Origin: Chloroflexota bacterium
GTDB lineage: Bacteria; Chloroflexota; Anaerolineae; Aggregatilineales; Phototrophicaceae
DNA length: 64,000 nt
Direction: 5' to 3'
Assembly: GCA_026707745.1 (NCBI GenBank)
Contig: JAPOWG010000007.1
Location: 1-64,000 of the forward strand
In this document: positions 1-9,133 of the stretch, piece after piece
Position numbering within the stretch: position 1 is the stretch's first letter
Layout: each line of letters begins with the position of its first letter
Position numbers and translations under genes: made by a program
The notes under the pieces: generated by a model
What the model was told of the DNA's origin: nothing
What the model saw: only the letters and a program-made list of their open reading frames with translations
Database searches by the model: none

Positions 1-268
1 CCACAATATTGATGCTGGCGAAGCCAGCGGAATCCTGCTTTTTGTTTTTACAGCGATTAGCGACAGTCGAGATCTGAAGCCGGACAGTCCGGAAGGTACA
101 CTGGAATGGATATCAATTGGCAAAGTACTGGACTATGACCTGGTCGAGGACCTTCCGCAGTTGCTCCCGCGCATTTTTAACCTGCCAGACAGGCAAGGTC
201 CATTGTATGCGCATGTCAGTTATGATGTGGAAGATCAGATAAGATTGCGATTCGTGGAATCGGGGTGA
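1..268 (+). CDS. Nudix hydrolase, C-terminal fragment
   Basis: The reading frame is open from base 2 to a TGA at 266-268, giving 88 residues of a protein that starts before the window. The segment with FVFTA, SPEGTLEWI and DLVEDLPQLLPRI followed by HVSYD matches the distal half of MutT/8-oxo-dGTP-diphosphatase-like Nudix proteins, in which an acidic EGxLxW strand follows the Nudix box. The Nudix box itself (GX5EX7REUXEEXGU) would lie upstream and cannot be seen. Substrate is therefore unknown: oxidised nucleotide, ADP-ribose and other nucleoside diphosphates are all possible. The family call rests on pattern memory only. Confidence 0.6.
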   Translation, partial: HNIDAGEASGILLFVFTAISDSRDLKPDSPEGTLEWISIGKVLDYDLVEDLPQLLPRIFNLPDRQGPLYAHVSYDVEDQIRLRFVESG

Positions 269-380
269 AATGGCTGCTCTGTACGGGTGTTAGAATATGT
301 ACAGACTTCTTGCTTGACGATAGCGAGCACAGGTTCATTCGCGAAAATGCCACCGAGTTGCGAGTAACGGGATTATCTCA

Positions 381-845
381 ATGTCTGAATCCACGCCAGC
401 ATCGCTTTCACATGCGGAAGCTGACAGGCAGCAAGAAGATGGCCGCACAAGGAGCAGTCGGTTGCGGCGCGTCGGATGTGGACTTCTTGTGCCGCTTTGG
501 TTTATGCTCTTGCTGATGCCATGCGCGCTATTTTATTTGGCAGTCAACGGGGAAATACGAATCTGGCACGACAGTGTCCCCGATCCGTATTCACAGCCGC
601 GTTTGCTGATTTCCTTAATCAGCGAAATGGATGATCGCGGTCTGCGCATCGAAACTTCGTCAGTCTTTAAGCCAAATGCCGATAATCTGTCGCTATGTGT
701 GGAGACAAAGGTGCGATTTGTACTTTGGGAATCGCAAGGCGGCAACCAGGACGTCACATATTGTGAATGCTATGGGCGGGCAGATGAAGAATCAGCCTGG
801 GCATGGGACCGAACGTATGGAAATAGCTGTACGACTACAGAATAG
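381..845 (+). CDS. Unknown protein with one N-terminal membrane segment
   Basis: The product has 154 residues. After a polar, basic N-terminus of about 33 residues comes one strongly hydrophobic stretch (about 34-55, GLLVPLWFMLLLMPCALFY), then an extracytoplasmic-looking domain with cysteines near residues 107, 128, 130 and 149. Positive residues precede the segment, so the C-terminal domain probably faces outward. I do not recognise the family. No convincing ribosome binding site stands before the ATG at 381, so the start is uncertain. It is followed at 21 bases by another small membrane protein on the same strand, which suggests co-transcription. Confidence 0.55.
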   Translation: MSESTPASLSHAEADRQQEDGRTRSSRLRRVGCGLLVPLWFMLLLMPCALFYLAVNGEIRIWHDSVPDPYSQPRLLISLISEMDDRGLRIETSSVFKPNADNLSLCVETKVRFVLWESQGGNQDVTYCECYGRADEESAWAWDRTYGNSCTTTE

Positions 846-865
846 GCAAGCATGGGGAACGAAGG

Positions 866-1177
866 ATGGAACTCCTTCAGAACATTGATCCAAGTCTATT
901 GCCATATATTGGACTTGGTTGCGCGCTGCTGTGCTTGATATTGGTTGTCATCGGCTTCGTCTTGCAAGCCGTAAGCGGGTTCTTCGATGTGATCGTGGGC
1001 TTGGCGGAGATCGTTGTGGAGATTCTTCAAGGCGGTCCGGTAGCCTGGTGCGGCTGTGTACTGCTCCTTGCGGGGCTGCTTGGATGTTCGGGGCTGGTAT
1101 TCCTGTATTTGAACGCCCCTGCCAGTTGCGCCGAGCACGCAACTAACTTCTGTCGCTGGTTTGGTTTCATCCCCTGA
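866..1177 (+). CDS. Small membrane protein of unknown function
   Basis: The 103-residue product has a hydrophobic segment at about 13-38, an amphipathic stretch to about 55, and a second hydrophobic segment at about 58-82 containing several Cys and Gly residues (CGCVLLLAGLLGCSG). It ends with a short Cys-containing tail. The purine-rich run GGGGAACGAAGG lies directly before the ATG. It sits 21 bases after the preceding membrane protein gene and in the same orientation, so the two may form an operon. No family is recognised and no function can be assigned. Confidence 0.5.
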   Translation: MELLQNIDPSLLPYIGLGCALLCLILVVIGFVLQAVSGFFDVIVGLAEIVVEILQGGPVAWCGCVLLLAGLLGCSGLVFLYLNAPASCAEHATNFCRWFGFIP

Positions 1178-1216
1178 TCCAGTTGAATTTCTAACGTCGA
1201 TCAACGGAAATATACT

Positions 1217-1245
1217 TTGCATCGCTAAATAAATTGCGGTAAAAT
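1217..1245 (+). promoter_or_regulatory. Sigma-70-type promoter for the His-rich membrane protein
   Basis: A -35 box TTGCAT (1217-1222) and a -10 box TAAAAT (1240-1245) are separated by exactly 17 bases. Transcription would start near 1252, leaving a leader of about 24 bases that carries GGAG at 1265-1268 before the TTG start at 1276. Confidence 0.6.
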
Positions 1246-1275
1246 GATGGTAGCCATTTACGTTGGAGTATAGCC

Positions 1276-2427
1276 TTGGCAACAAGCGCCATAACACTTG
1301 CAGAATCTGAAATCTATGCAGCGGAGATCGACAAAGGCGGTCTTTGGCTACGCAACAAACGCTGGGATCTTTTCTTCATCACTTTGAGTGTAGTTGTGGT
1401 GCCTTTGCCCTATGTCCTGTACCTGCTCGGCGTGCAAATGGGCATGGACGACGACTTTAGCCGAAACTTGGTCAACGCCTTTGTCGCCATTGCTATCGGC
1501 GGACCGCACATGATGTCTACATTCCTGCGCACAGGATTGGACGAGGGCTTCAAGGAACGGTATCCAACGTTGATTCGATCCTCGATCATAATCCCCGTCA
1601 TTGTCATATCTCTGGCGTTCCTGAACTTGAACTTGATGCTCACTTTTTTCTTCTTTTGGGCATCGCTTCATGTTCTTCATCAGGTGACCTATATCGTCGA
1701 GCTATACAACCACAAGGAAGCGAAATTCGTGCGCAAGAGCGCGCTGAGTCCGATGTCGAGAATCATTGATTATGCCATCGTGTTGACCAGTCTGTTTCCA
1801 ATTGCGATGTGGAAGATTAGTCAAGGGCAATTTGCAATCGGCCAAAACGACCTGGGAGAGGCGATCCCGGATCTATTTCAGCAGCCGCACAATCCGTGGT
1901 TCTTCATTCTTGTGACAATCGTATTCGTGACGGCGCTTGTCGCGTATTTGTACAAGTCCCTTGCAGAATATCGCCACGGGACGCTAAATGTTCCCAAGTT
2001 CGTGTTTATCGGCTTGACTGTAACTGTGGCGTTTTTCACGCCAATGCTTCCCAATCTTGATACGGCATTCCAAGGTCTGAATACCTGGCACTCCTTCCAG
2101 TATTTGGCGATAACCTTTTACATTATCAAGATTCGGCAAATGATAGGCAACCTGGAGGGCGACGCGCCGCTTGTGGCGAAGTTCAGCCGACGGACCAAGG
2201 ACGCTCGCGCGCTTTATGCATTCAGCGCAATGTTGCTTCTAGGCTCGGGGGTTATTTTCTTACTGGTCTATGGACTGGCCGGCATCGTCAAACCGGGTAT
2301 TGACGGCAACAGTCATTTTGATATCGCGTACTATACGGCAATCCTGTCTTTCCTTTGGATCCATTACTACCACGACCATTTTCTGTTCACTGACTTTGAA
2401 GCTCTCGACGGCGCGTTCGAGTCCTAG
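1276..2427 (+). CDS. Polytopic membrane protein with conserved-looking histidine clusters
   Basis: The 383-residue product has about nine hydrophobic segments. Histidines cluster in or beside them: GGPHMM near residue 77, SLHVLHQ near 134, a lone NH near 148, NTWHSFQY near 277 and IHYYHDHFLF near 365. Such placement is typical of membrane enzymes that bind iron or another metal (desaturase/hydroxylase-like, or the Brp/Blh carotene oxygenase type, whose first motif is also G-x-PH). I cannot establish homology to any of these. The start is TTG at 1276, supported by GGAG seven bases upstream and by the promoter just before it; translation begins with Ala-Thr-Ser. The gene is monocistronic and converges with the LysM-M23 gene (19 bases between stops). 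Confidence 0.75.
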   Translation: MATSAITLAESEIYAAEIDKGGLWLRNKRWDLFFITLSVVVVPLPYVLYLLGVQMGMDDDFSRNLVNAFVAIAIGGPHMMSTFLRTGLDEGFKERYPTLIRSSIIIPVIVISLAFLNLNLMLTFFFFWASLHVLHQVTYIVELYNHKEAKFVRKSALSPMSRIIDYAIVLTSLFPIAMWKISQGQFAIGQNDLGEAIPDLFQQPHNPWFFILVTIVFVTALVAYLYKSLAEYRHGTLNVPKFVFIGLTVTVAFFTPMLPNLDTAFQGLNTWHSFQYLAITFYIIKIRQMIGNLEGDAPLVAKFSRRTKDARALYAFSAMLLLGSGVIFLLVYGLAGIVKPGIDGNSHFDIAYYTAILSFLWIHYYHDHFLFTDFEALDGAFES

Positions 2428-2446
2428 CGATCAGGAGCCGCCGTAG

Positions 2447-3955
2447 CTACGGGAAGACTTGCTGCACCCACTGCAGCGGGTCGACATTCACGCCATTAAG
2501 CCAAACTTCCCAATGCAGGTGGGGACCGGTGCTTCTGCCGGTTGAACCAATGGCGCCGATGATTTGGCCGGAAGTCACTTGCTCGCCGGGGCTGACTTGA
2601 ACGCTGTTTTGGTGCGCGTAGGCCGTATACAGCCCCCAGCCATGATCAATGACGGTCGTGCGACCGCGGATGTTTAGCATATCCGCCAGGACAACTACCC
2701 CGTCGGCCGCGGCCAAAACCGGGGTTCCCGTGCCGCCGGCGAAATCGACGCCGTGATGATAACGGTCGTAGGCGCTGCCGTTATACGAACGAAGGGTGCC
2801 AAAACGCGCGTTCATCGTTGCTGCGGCAGGCAGGCTTAGCGATGCGTCCCAGAATTTCTCTTCGGTGAATGGCGTTGTTACCCGGACCAGCAGGGCGAGT
2901 TCTTCGCTCTCCACGGCCGGTGACAACAGTTCAGAATTGTCGATTGAAATGTTCTGGTAGCCATATCCTCCGGCTATGATTTGCAGGTTGGCCGCAATCG
3001 AGACTGATGTTGTACCCTCATCAACCAGGTTGAGACGCAGCGGGTAAACGCCTTGTTCAGTAAACATCGGGATGCCGACCATGATGTTGTGACGCGTGCT
3101 GTCTTTGCTTCCGATGATACGCAATTCCTGCCCTAAAAACGTGCCGCTGACTTCGACTGGAACCGTCGTATGGACTTTGAAACGGCCGGTTCTCCCTTCT
3201 TCAAGTATCAGCGGATCTACCGTGAACGAAGTGACGATATCTGGCAGGTCGTGCGCCAGTCGAGGGGGTTCGATGCCGGGAATAACGAGTCGCTGGCCGA
3301 TGAAGATCTTGGTTGGGTCCTGCAAATTGTTTCCTTTGGCGATTTCGCTGACTGTCAAGTTGAAGCGCATGCCGATGTCGAATACGGTATCACCGGCCTC
3401 AACCGTGTGGACAAAGGTGAAATTGGGATCGCCCAGTATGAGCCCCGAAGGATTAGTCGCGCCGGCGGAAATCGGCTGTGTAGATGAGGGCCTTGATGCT
3501 TCATCGACGGACTGGACCAAGGTCGGCGTTGGATCCGCCTCGAGCTCTCCCGGGACAATGACAAGACGTTGCCCGACATAGACTTCCGCATCTTCAGCGA
3601 GTCCGTTTAGAGACAATAGCTCGTCTACGGTCTTCCCGTAAGCAGTGGCGATACTATGAATGGTTTCGCCGGCCAGGGCGGTATGCGTGAGCGGTTCATC
3701 CGGCACGTTCTGTATGAGGGGAATGATCAGGCGTTGGCCGACGACGATGCTGTCGTTGTCAGTTATACCGTTGGCTTTGGCCACCTCATTGGCGAAGAGA
3801 TCGTACTGCAAGGCAATCCGAAACAGGTTTTCGCCGCGCTGCACCACGTGTACAGTCAGGACGGAATTGTTTTGCCCTTGCGCCAACAGCAAGCACGAGA
3901 AACTCAAGAATATGCAAAGCAGGATGAAATAACTCAGAGCGCCGAGCGTCTTCAA
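2447..3955 (-). CDS. Secreted LysM/M23 peptidoglycan endopeptidase
   Basis: The 502-residue product starts with a signal peptide (about 1-26, hydrophobic core LSYFILLCIFLSFSCLLL). Three LysM domains follow at roughly 33-78, 90-137 and 183-227, each with the G(E/D)TxxxIA and VGQRL(I/V)IP signatures. After a beta-rich linker of about 150 residues comes a C-terminal M23 (LytM-type) domain. Its zinc ligands are intact: HHGVDF supplies the HxxxD pair and GPHLHWE supplies HxH. The protein should cleave peptide cross-links of peptidoglycan outside the membrane and anchor to glycan chains through LysM. The start is TTG at 3955, five bases after AAGGAG (3961-3966); no ATG fits as well. The next gene upstream on the same strand is another LysM protein. 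Confidence 0.93.
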   Translation of the reverse strand: MKTLGALSYFILLCIFLSFSCLLLAQGQNNSVLTVHVVQRGENLFRIALQYDLFANEVAKANGITDNDSIVVGQRLIIPLIQNVPDEPLTHTALAGETIHSIATAYGKTVDELLSLNGLAEDAEVYVGQRLVIVPGELEADPTPTLVQSVDEASRPSSTQPISAGATNPSGLILGDPNFTFVHTVEAGDTVFDIGMRFNLTVSEIAKGNNLQDPTKIFIGQRLVIPGIEPPRLAHDLPDIVTSFTVDPLILEEGRTGRFKVHTTVPVEVSGTFLGQELRIIGSKDSTRHNIMVGIPMFTEQGVYPLRLNLVDEGTTSVSIAANLQIIAGGYGYQNISIDNSELLSPAVESEELALLVRVTTPFTEEKFWDASLSLPAAATMNARFGTLRSYNGSAYDRYHHGVDFAGGTGTPVLAAADGVVVLADMLNIRGRTTVIDHGWGLYTAYAHQNSVQVSPGEQVTSGQIIGAIGSTGRSTGPHLHWEVWLNGVNVDPLQWVQQVFP

Positions 3956-3967
3956 GGTGGCTCCTTG

Positions 3968-4102
3968 TCAAAGACCAACATATCCCCGATCCAGCATGGC
4001 GGGCAATTCGGGCAGATCGAACAAGGGCCGGGGATTGGCAGCCAGCTTGTCGACCCTCAATCCGCGCTTGTTCAAGCAGATTATGCCTGTGCTGAAGCGC
4101 AT
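3968..4102 (-). CDS. Possible 44-residue ORF upstream of the LysM-M23 gene
   Basis: An ATG at 4102 opens a frame of 44 codons ending in TGA at 3968-3970, 12 bases before the TTG start of the peptidase gene. The product is mostly polar with a Leu/Pro-rich C-terminal half (PLFDLPELPAML). The ribosome binding site is weak. It could be a leader peptide, a gene remnant or chance; nothing else explains this 332-base gap apart from the hairpin at 4217-4240. Confidence 0.2.
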   Translation of the reverse strand: MRFSTGIICLNKRGLRVDKLAANPRPLFDLPELPAMLDRGYVGL

Positions 4103-4216
4103 TTCAACTGTAGGTACAGCGGCGGATACAGGAATTGAATTCGATAAAACAAAAATAGCGCCTTCGTTCTCGGCAAGACGTGATACGAATAACAGCCCTC
4201 GCAGCCGACAGAAGAA

Positions 4217-4240
4217 GCTCGCGCAGAATTTCGCGCGAGC
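4217..4240 (-). terminator. Candidate intrinsic terminator after the LysM-array gene
   Basis: An 8-bp GC-rich stem (GCTCGCGC at 4217-4224 with GCGCGAGC at 4233-4240) encloses an 8-base loop. Read on the minus strand it lies about 48 bases after the stop of the upstream LysM protein and is followed by TTCTTCT, a modest pyrimidine tract. Confidence 0.5.
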
Positions 4241-4287
4241 TAATGGTTTGTTGTTGCTTCGGGCGTATACGACGACAGGCCATTGGC

Positions 4288-6075
4288 TTATCCCGGAATG
4301 ATGAGCACCTGGCCTGGATACACAGTGTTGTAGTCGACGATGTTGTTATATGTGCCTAATTCGACGACACTAACGCCAAAGCGCTCCGCAATCTGGAACA
4401 GTGTGTCCCCGGCCTGTACGGTGTATGTCGTGGGCGCAGAAGTTGGAATTGGCGTAGGCGAAGGCACTGTTGTAGCCGTCGCGGTCGCATCCTGCTGATC
4501 CCCGGTCGGCGTTCCTTCTCCCGGGGCGGCCGGGATCCGCAAGACTTGGCCAGGATCAATACGGCTGGGATTGGATATGCCGTTCAACTGTACAATCGCG
4601 TCAATTGTCGTGTTGAACTGAGTCGCGATTTCGTCGAGCGTGTCGCCGATTTGCACGGTATACGTTGTATAGGAGGTAATCGTTGATTCCGCGAGCGCCG
4701 TCAAATGGATCTGTGGGGTGGCGGTCGGCAAAGGTGTTGGATCGGGAGTTGGAATCAGCAAGACCAGACCGACAGCCAATTGGTCCGGATTCTGAATGCC
4801 ATTCAGTTGTACCAGCGCCTCGACCGTTGTGCTATATGCCACGGCGATATCCAGGAGCGTATCGCCTGTTCGTACGATATAGACCACAGGCGTCGCAGTT
4901 GGTATCGGCGTAGCAGTTGGCGTCGCTGTCTCGGTAGGCGGGATAGGCGAATCCGTAGGTGTTGGCAAATCGGGCGGCAACGGCGTTTCGGTCGGATCGG
5001 GCAGATTGATCGGCACGATCAATTGTTGGCCAACAACGATCAAGGAACTGGTGAGGTCATTGGCGTCTCTTATCGCCTCTTCTGTACTGCCGTATTGAAG
5101 CGCGATAGCTGAAATCGTATCGTCCTCGGCGACGGTATGGGTGACAGTTTCGGGATATCGATCAGAAATTGAAGCATCATCTGGATCATCGGTGGCCGCG
5201 GCTTCTTCCGTAGCGGTTGGTTCTGCCGTATCTGTAGGGACGGGCGTAGCTGTTGGAGGAATCTCAGTCGCGGTTGGCTGATCGGTGGCCGTCGGTTCTG
5301 GGGTAGCGGCTGGATCAACGGTTGCAGCCGCATCTGGAGTAGCAGTGGCTTCATCATCAGCCTCGCCCGCAAGATCGTCATTGGTCTCTGATGTAGGCGT
5401 GCTGTCCACAACGACGACGTTCTGAGTTGCCACCTCCAGTACCGCATCCTCCAGGTAAATATAGTTGTTGGCGACGGGCTCGCCGACGGTAGATTCGACG
5501 AAGACCGTAATCGTAGCGCTCTCCGCCGCGGCAATCACCGAATACTGGTAGTAGGCGTTGTACAAGAAGACCGCAGTTGTTGACCAGACGATATCTTCGC
5601 TGGTGCCGTCTGTGCCGCCGGATGGATCAATACCGACTCTAACGCTGACGTTGCCGGGCTGCTCGCTGATATTCCAATCTTGGCCGATAGAAGACCATAC
5701 CCAGGCGTAGATACTGAAGCGATAGCTTGTGCCGACGGTCAGATCGTCAACTTGCTGATAAACGCCGCCCTGGTGAGTCGCGTATTGGTTGAAATAAACC
5801 TGGGCTTTGCCAGGCTCATCGCCGCGCGTGCGCACAGTCTCTTCATTGTAAAAGGGCGCGTGATTGGCGTAGGCTGGGCTGGAATCCGTGCGGGGTATAT
5901 GCCAAGCGTTCCATCCGGTAGCGACGTTTTGTGGCGCCTCGCCGTCTTGCGCGACAAATGCTTCTTCAAAACCGGGATTGGTCAAAAGGTTTTCGGCAGT
6001 TTGTGGTTGTCCGTAAAAGACATTGAGAGCAAGACACAAGACCACAATGAAAATAAGTGCCGATAATCGTTTCAT
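4288..6075 (-). CDS. Secreted carbohydrate-binding protein with four LysM domains
   Basis: The 595-residue product begins with a signal peptide (about 1-22). Residues about 25-215 start with LLTNPGFEE and end in a beta-rich YLEDAVLEV segment, the usual shape of CenC/CBM4-like carbohydrate-binding modules. A long Thr/Ala/Pro/Glu-rich linker (about 225-305) precedes LysM 1 (about 310-357). LysM 2, 3 and 4 follow after further TP-rich spacers and each carries the GDTL-x-(Q/E/D)IA and (P/V)G-x-VL-x-IP signatures. No catalytic domain is present, so the role is probably adhesive or structural on cell-wall glycan. The ATG at 6075 is preceded by GGGGGGT. The linker is low-complexity, so length may vary between strains. 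Confidence 0.88.
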   Translation of the reverse strand: MKRLSALIFIVVLCLALNVFYGQPQTAENLLTNPGFEEAFVAQDGEAPQNVATGWNAWHIPRTDSSPAYANHAPFYNEETVRTRGDEPGKAQVYFNQYATHQGGVYQQVDDLTVGTSYRFSIYAWVWSSIGQDWNISEQPGNVSVRVGIDPSGGTDGTSEDIVWSTTAVFLYNAYYQYSVIAAAESATITVFVESTVGEPVANNYIYLEDAVLEVATQNVVVVDSTPTSETNDDLAGEADDEATATPDAAATVDPAATPEPTATDQPTATEIPPTATPVPTDTAEPTATEEAAATDDPDDASISDRYPETVTHTVAEDDTISAIALQYGSTEEAIRDANDLTSSLIVVGQQLIVPINLPDPTETPLPPDLPTPTDSPIPPTETATPTATPIPTATPVVYIVRTGDTLLDIAVAYSTTVEALVQLNGIQNPDQLAVGLVLLIPTPDPTPLPTATPQIHLTALAESTITSYTTYTVQIGDTLDEIATQFNTTIDAIVQLNGISNPSRIDPGQVLRIPAAPGEGTPTGDQQDATATATTVPSPTPIPTSAPTTYTVQAGDTLFQIAERFGVSVVELGTYNNIVDYNTVYPGQVLIIPG

Positions 6076-6392
6076 CGGTTACCCCCCGCGTATGAACTGC
6101 GTTCCGCGCCACAATCCAGTATAAAAGCTGCTCTATCGGACGATTCAAACAGACCGATAATCTGCCGTCAAACAAGCGCGATTGTGACTTGAGATTAGTT
6201 CCAGTATAGCGTAACCTTGCGAGGTCCGCCAAACGGCACACTGCCTATTCTGCGTCGACGGGAAGTGCCCGAAGCGATTTCCTACTTACAAGACAATTAG
6301 CCGAGCTTCGGCAAAGAAACCGCGTGTTGCAAAGACTCCGACAGCGTTTCGCATTGCCAGGCGGCAAGGTGACTTAATGGAGGAAGCAAGCA
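6076..6392. other. Divergent intergenic region between the LysM array and sucC
   Basis: This 317-base region must hold promoters in both directions. On the plus strand TTGTGA (6182-6187) and TATAGC (6205-6210) are 17 bases apart and could serve sucCD, leaving a leader of about 175 bases. On the minus strand a TATACT lies at 6120-6125, but its -35 spacing is poor. No gene or known riboswitch is evident. Confidence 0.4.
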
Positions 6393-7553
6393 TTGAAGTT
6401 GCACGAATACCAATCCAAGTTCTTGTTTCGCGATTTCGGGATACCGATTCCTGAAGGGGTGGTTGCGACGACAGCCGACGAGGTCCAGCAAATCGCTGCT
6501 GAGCTGGGCGGCGTTGTTGTCATAAAAGCACAGGTGCATGTCGGCGGTCGTGGGAAGGCCGGTGGCGTCAAAGTAGCGAAGAATGCCGAAGACGCCCGAG
6601 CTTGTGCCGAAGAGATTCTTGGGATGGACATTAAGGGACTGCGCGTCGAGAAAGTATTGGTCGATCCCGGCGCCGATATTGAGCGCGAGATCTATCTCGC
6701 GATTACCAACGACAGGGGGGCGGGACGGCCGTTGATCATGACGTCGATGGACGGTGGCATGGATATTGAAGCGCTTAATCGCGAGCGCCCGGACGCGATC
6801 ACACGCGAACACATTGATCCAATCCTGGGATTGCAGGGATTCCAAGTGACTTACATTGCCAGTGCGATGGGCATGCCTCGGGCGCTGTGGCGTCAATTCG
6901 GATCAATCCTTCGCGGTCTTTACCGGTGCTATATTCAAAGCGATGCCGAACTCGCGGAAATCAACCCTTTGGTTATCACTGGCGAGGGCAATCTGCTGGC
7001 GGTCGACGGGAAAGTTATCATCGATGACAACGCGCTCTTCCGTCAGCCGGAGTTAACAGCCGAACGCGATGCCAGCGACGAACTTGAGTCGGAACGTCAA
7101 GCCCGCGAAGCGGGAATCACCTACATAAAGCTGGATGGCCAAATCGGCTGTATGGTCAACGGCGCTGGTTTGGCAATGACGACGATGGACATGACCAAGC
7201 TCTATGGAGATACGGACGGGATTGGCCCGGCGAACTTCCTTGATATTGGCGGTGGAGCGACGCCCGAGCAAGTTGCCACGGCCTTGCGTATCATCCTGTC
7301 CGACTCCAACGTGAAGTGCGTTCTCTTTAATATTTTTGGTGGAATCACCCGTTGCGACGAGGTAGCCAACGGCATCTTGACGGCCTACAACGAGGTGAAA
7401 CCGGACGTCCCCATGGTTATTCGGCTGCAAGGCACCAACGCCCCCGCTGGAAACCGCATCATCAGCGAAGCTCGGATTCCCAACATCATGAGCGCTGAGA
7501 CCTTGACCGACGCCGCCAAGATGGCGGTCGCCGCTGTGAAGGAAGGGGCCTAG
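6393..7553 (+). CDS. sucC: Succinyl-CoA ligase (ADP-forming) beta subunit
   Basis: The 386-residue product has the normal family length. The N-terminal ATP-grasp fold starts with [15 protein letters not shown] and includes [10 protein letters not shown]. The C-terminal CoA-ligase domain carries [14 protein letters not shown] and [15 protein letters not shown], the phosphate-binding helix region of the beta subunit. It couples succinyl-CoA cleavage to ADP or GDP phosphorylation in the TCA cycle. The TTG start at 6393 is preceded by GGAGGA at 6379-6384. sucD begins one base after the stop codon, so the two subunits are translated from one message. Confidence 0.97.
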   Translation: MKLHEYQSKFLFRDFGIPIPEGVVATTADEVQQIAAELGGVVVIKAQVHVGGRGKAGGVKVAKNAEDARACAEEILGMDIKGLRVEKVLVDPGADIEREIYLAITNDRGAGRPLIMTSMDGGMDIEALNRERPDAITREHIDPILGLQGFQVTYIASAMGMPRALWRQFGSILRGLYRCYIQSDAELAEINPLVITGEGNLLAVDGKVIIDDNALFRQPELTAERDASDELESERQAREAGITYIKLDGQIGCMVNGAGLAMTTMDMTKLYGDTDGIGPANFLDIGGGATPEQVATALRIILSDSNVKCVLFNIFGGITRCDEVANGILTAYNEVKPDVPMVIRLQGTNAPAGNRIISEARIPNIMSAETLTDAAKMAVAAVKEGA

Positions 7554-7554
7554 C

Positions 7555-8412
7555 ATGTCGATTCTCATTGATCGAAGTTCCAAAGTTCTGGTACAGGGCA
7601 TAACCGGGCGGCAGGGCGGCTTCCACGCCAAGCTGATGATGGAGTACGGAACAGATGTCGTTGGCGGCGTCACGCCTGGAAAAGGCGGTGAGTGGTTTGA
7701 GGGCAAGCCCGTCTTCGACACTATGCGAAAAGCCGTCGAAACAACCAATGCCGATGTCAGCCTGGTGACGGTGCCGGCGCGTTTTGCCGCGGACGCCATG
7801 ATGGAAGCTGCGGACGCCGGCGTCCGACTTGTCATTTGTCTGACCGAGCATATCCCGGTCTCCGACATGATGAGAGTAGTCCGCTATTGCGCGCAAAAAG
7901 GGACGCGCTTGATCGGGCCCAATTGCCCCGGCGTGATGACCCCCGGGCAAGCGAAAGTCGGCATCATTCCTGCAATGGTGGCAGTGCCGGGCAACGTAGG
8001 GGTGGTATCCAAGAGCGGGACCTTGACCTACGAAGTCGGTTTTGCCATGAAAAATGCGGGTATCGGCAACTCAACTATTGTCGGGATCGGCGGCGACCCC
8101 GTCATTGGCACGACCTTTGTAGAAGTTCTCGAAATGTTTGAGAACGACCCGGAAACGGAAAAAGTAGCATTGCTGGGCGAAATCGGAGGCAGTGCGGAGA
8201 TCGTCGCTGCTGAATATATCAAGAATGCGATGACAAAGCCTGTCGCCGCCTTCATCGCCGGGCGCAGCGCGCCCCCGGGCAAGCGCATGGGACATGCCGG
8301 CGCGATCGTCGATGGTGGCGAAGGGTCTGCCGAGGAAAAGATCCAGGCGCTGGAAGCGGCCGGCGCGCGCGTCGCGGCGAATCCTGAAGAGATTCCCGGA
8401 TTGCTAAGCTAG
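7555..8412 (+). CDS. sucD: Succinyl-CoA ligase alpha subunit
   Basis: The 285-residue product carries the CoA-binding Rossmann domain at the N-terminus ([16 protein letters not shown], about 12-28) and the ligase domain with [10 protein letters not shown]. The phosphorylated histidine lies in [10 protein letters not shown] near residue 246. Length and motif order match the family fully. It forms the heterotetramer with SucC encoded one base upstream. The gene converges on tdk with 10 bases between the stops. Confidence 0.97.
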   Translation: MSILIDRSSKVLVQGITGRQGGFHAKLMMEYGTDVVGGVTPGKGGEWFEGKPVFDTMRKAVETTNADVSLVTVPARFAADAMMEAADAGVRLVICLTEHIPVSDMMRVVRYCAQKGTRLIGPNCPGVMTPGQAKVGIIPAMVAVPGNVGVVSKSGTLTYEVGFAMKNAGIGNSTIVGIGGDPVIGTTFVEVLEMFENDPETEKVALLGEIGGSAEIVAAEYIKNAMTKPVAAFIAGRSAPPGKRMGHAGAIVDGGEGSAEEKIQALEAAGARVAANPEEIPGLLS

Positions 8413-8422
8413 CGCGCTTCAA

Positions 8423-9016
8423 TCAGGGAGCTTGTGTATCGGGGCTGCCGGGCACCTCATGATGCAGGCGGCAGCGCGCTTCATAGGATTCTTGAGCGCC
8501 TACCAATATGATGGAATCATGGTAGGAGGCGGGGGCGCCGTTAACCAGACGTTGTGTGCGGCTGGCATTTTCCCCACAGACAACACAGATTGCATGCAGT
8601 TTGACAACTTCTTCGGCGATGCTCAGCAATTGCGGCATGGCGCCGAAGGGCTCGCCTCGGAAGTCGAGATCGAGCCCGGCGATGATCACACGGATGTTGA
8701 ACTTGTCGACGAGTTCCTGTACCACGCCGACGATACCGACGTCAAAGAATTGAGCTTCGTCAATCGCGACGACAGTCGTAGCGCCGTTTGCGCATTGCAG
8801 GATCTCGCTGGAATCCAGTACCGGGACCGCAGCAACCGTCTGGCCGGTATGGCTGGTAATATTTTGAATCCCGTACCGGTCGTCGAGGCTGGGCTTGAAA
8901 ACCTTGATCTTCTGCTTGGCGATAATGGCGCGCCGGACGCGTCGTATCAGTTCCTCGGTCTTGCCACAGAACATGCTTCCGCAAATGACTTCAATACGAC
9001 CCGAATGAGTCTGCAT
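8423..9016 (-). CDS. tdk: Thymidine kinase (type II)
   Basis: The product phosphorylates thymidine with ATP in the salvage pathway. The P-loop [11 protein letters not shown] lies near the N-terminus, the Walker B-like AIDEAQFF in the middle and a zinc-ribbon pair CVVC near residue 140 (from the ATG). The TTG at 9034 would give a 203-residue product, but I prefer the ATG at 9016 (197 residues), which has AAGGG about ten bases upstream. The C-terminal end, [13 protein letters not shown], supplies a further zinc ligand pair (Cys and His), as in the family. It stands alone between sucD and rpmE. Confidence 0.93.
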   Translation of the reverse strand: MQTHSGRIEVICGSMFCGKTEELIRRVRRAIIAKQKIKVFKPSLDDRYGIQNITSHTGQTVAAVPVLDSSEILQCANGATTVVAIDEAQFFDVGIVGVVQELVDKFNIRVIIAGLDLDFRGEPFGAMPQLLSIAEEVVKLHAICVVCGENASRTQRLVNGAPASYHDSIILVGAQESYEARCRLHHEVPGSPDTQAP

Positions 9017-9133
9017 TTGGCAAGCGCCCTTCAATTATTGACGGATGAATCGATTGCGCGACCGAGAGCCGGCATGTGGTGTAAGTTATGGAGCAAAGGC
9101 GGCGATGCCTCGCTTTTCACATCAGGCGAGCCG

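Larger units (their letters stand above)
3956..4287. other. Intergenic gap between the two LysM genes
   Basis: Apart from the hairpin at 4217-4240 and the doubtful 44-codon ORF at 3968-4102, I see no gene. A promoter for the peptidase gene may lie here on the minus strand, but no clear box pair was found. Confidence 0.5.

Noticed and set aside
9035..9133. Terminator after rpmE
   Set aside because: A stem CTCGC/GCGAG with a 13-base loop exists, but no U-run follows and the loop is long.
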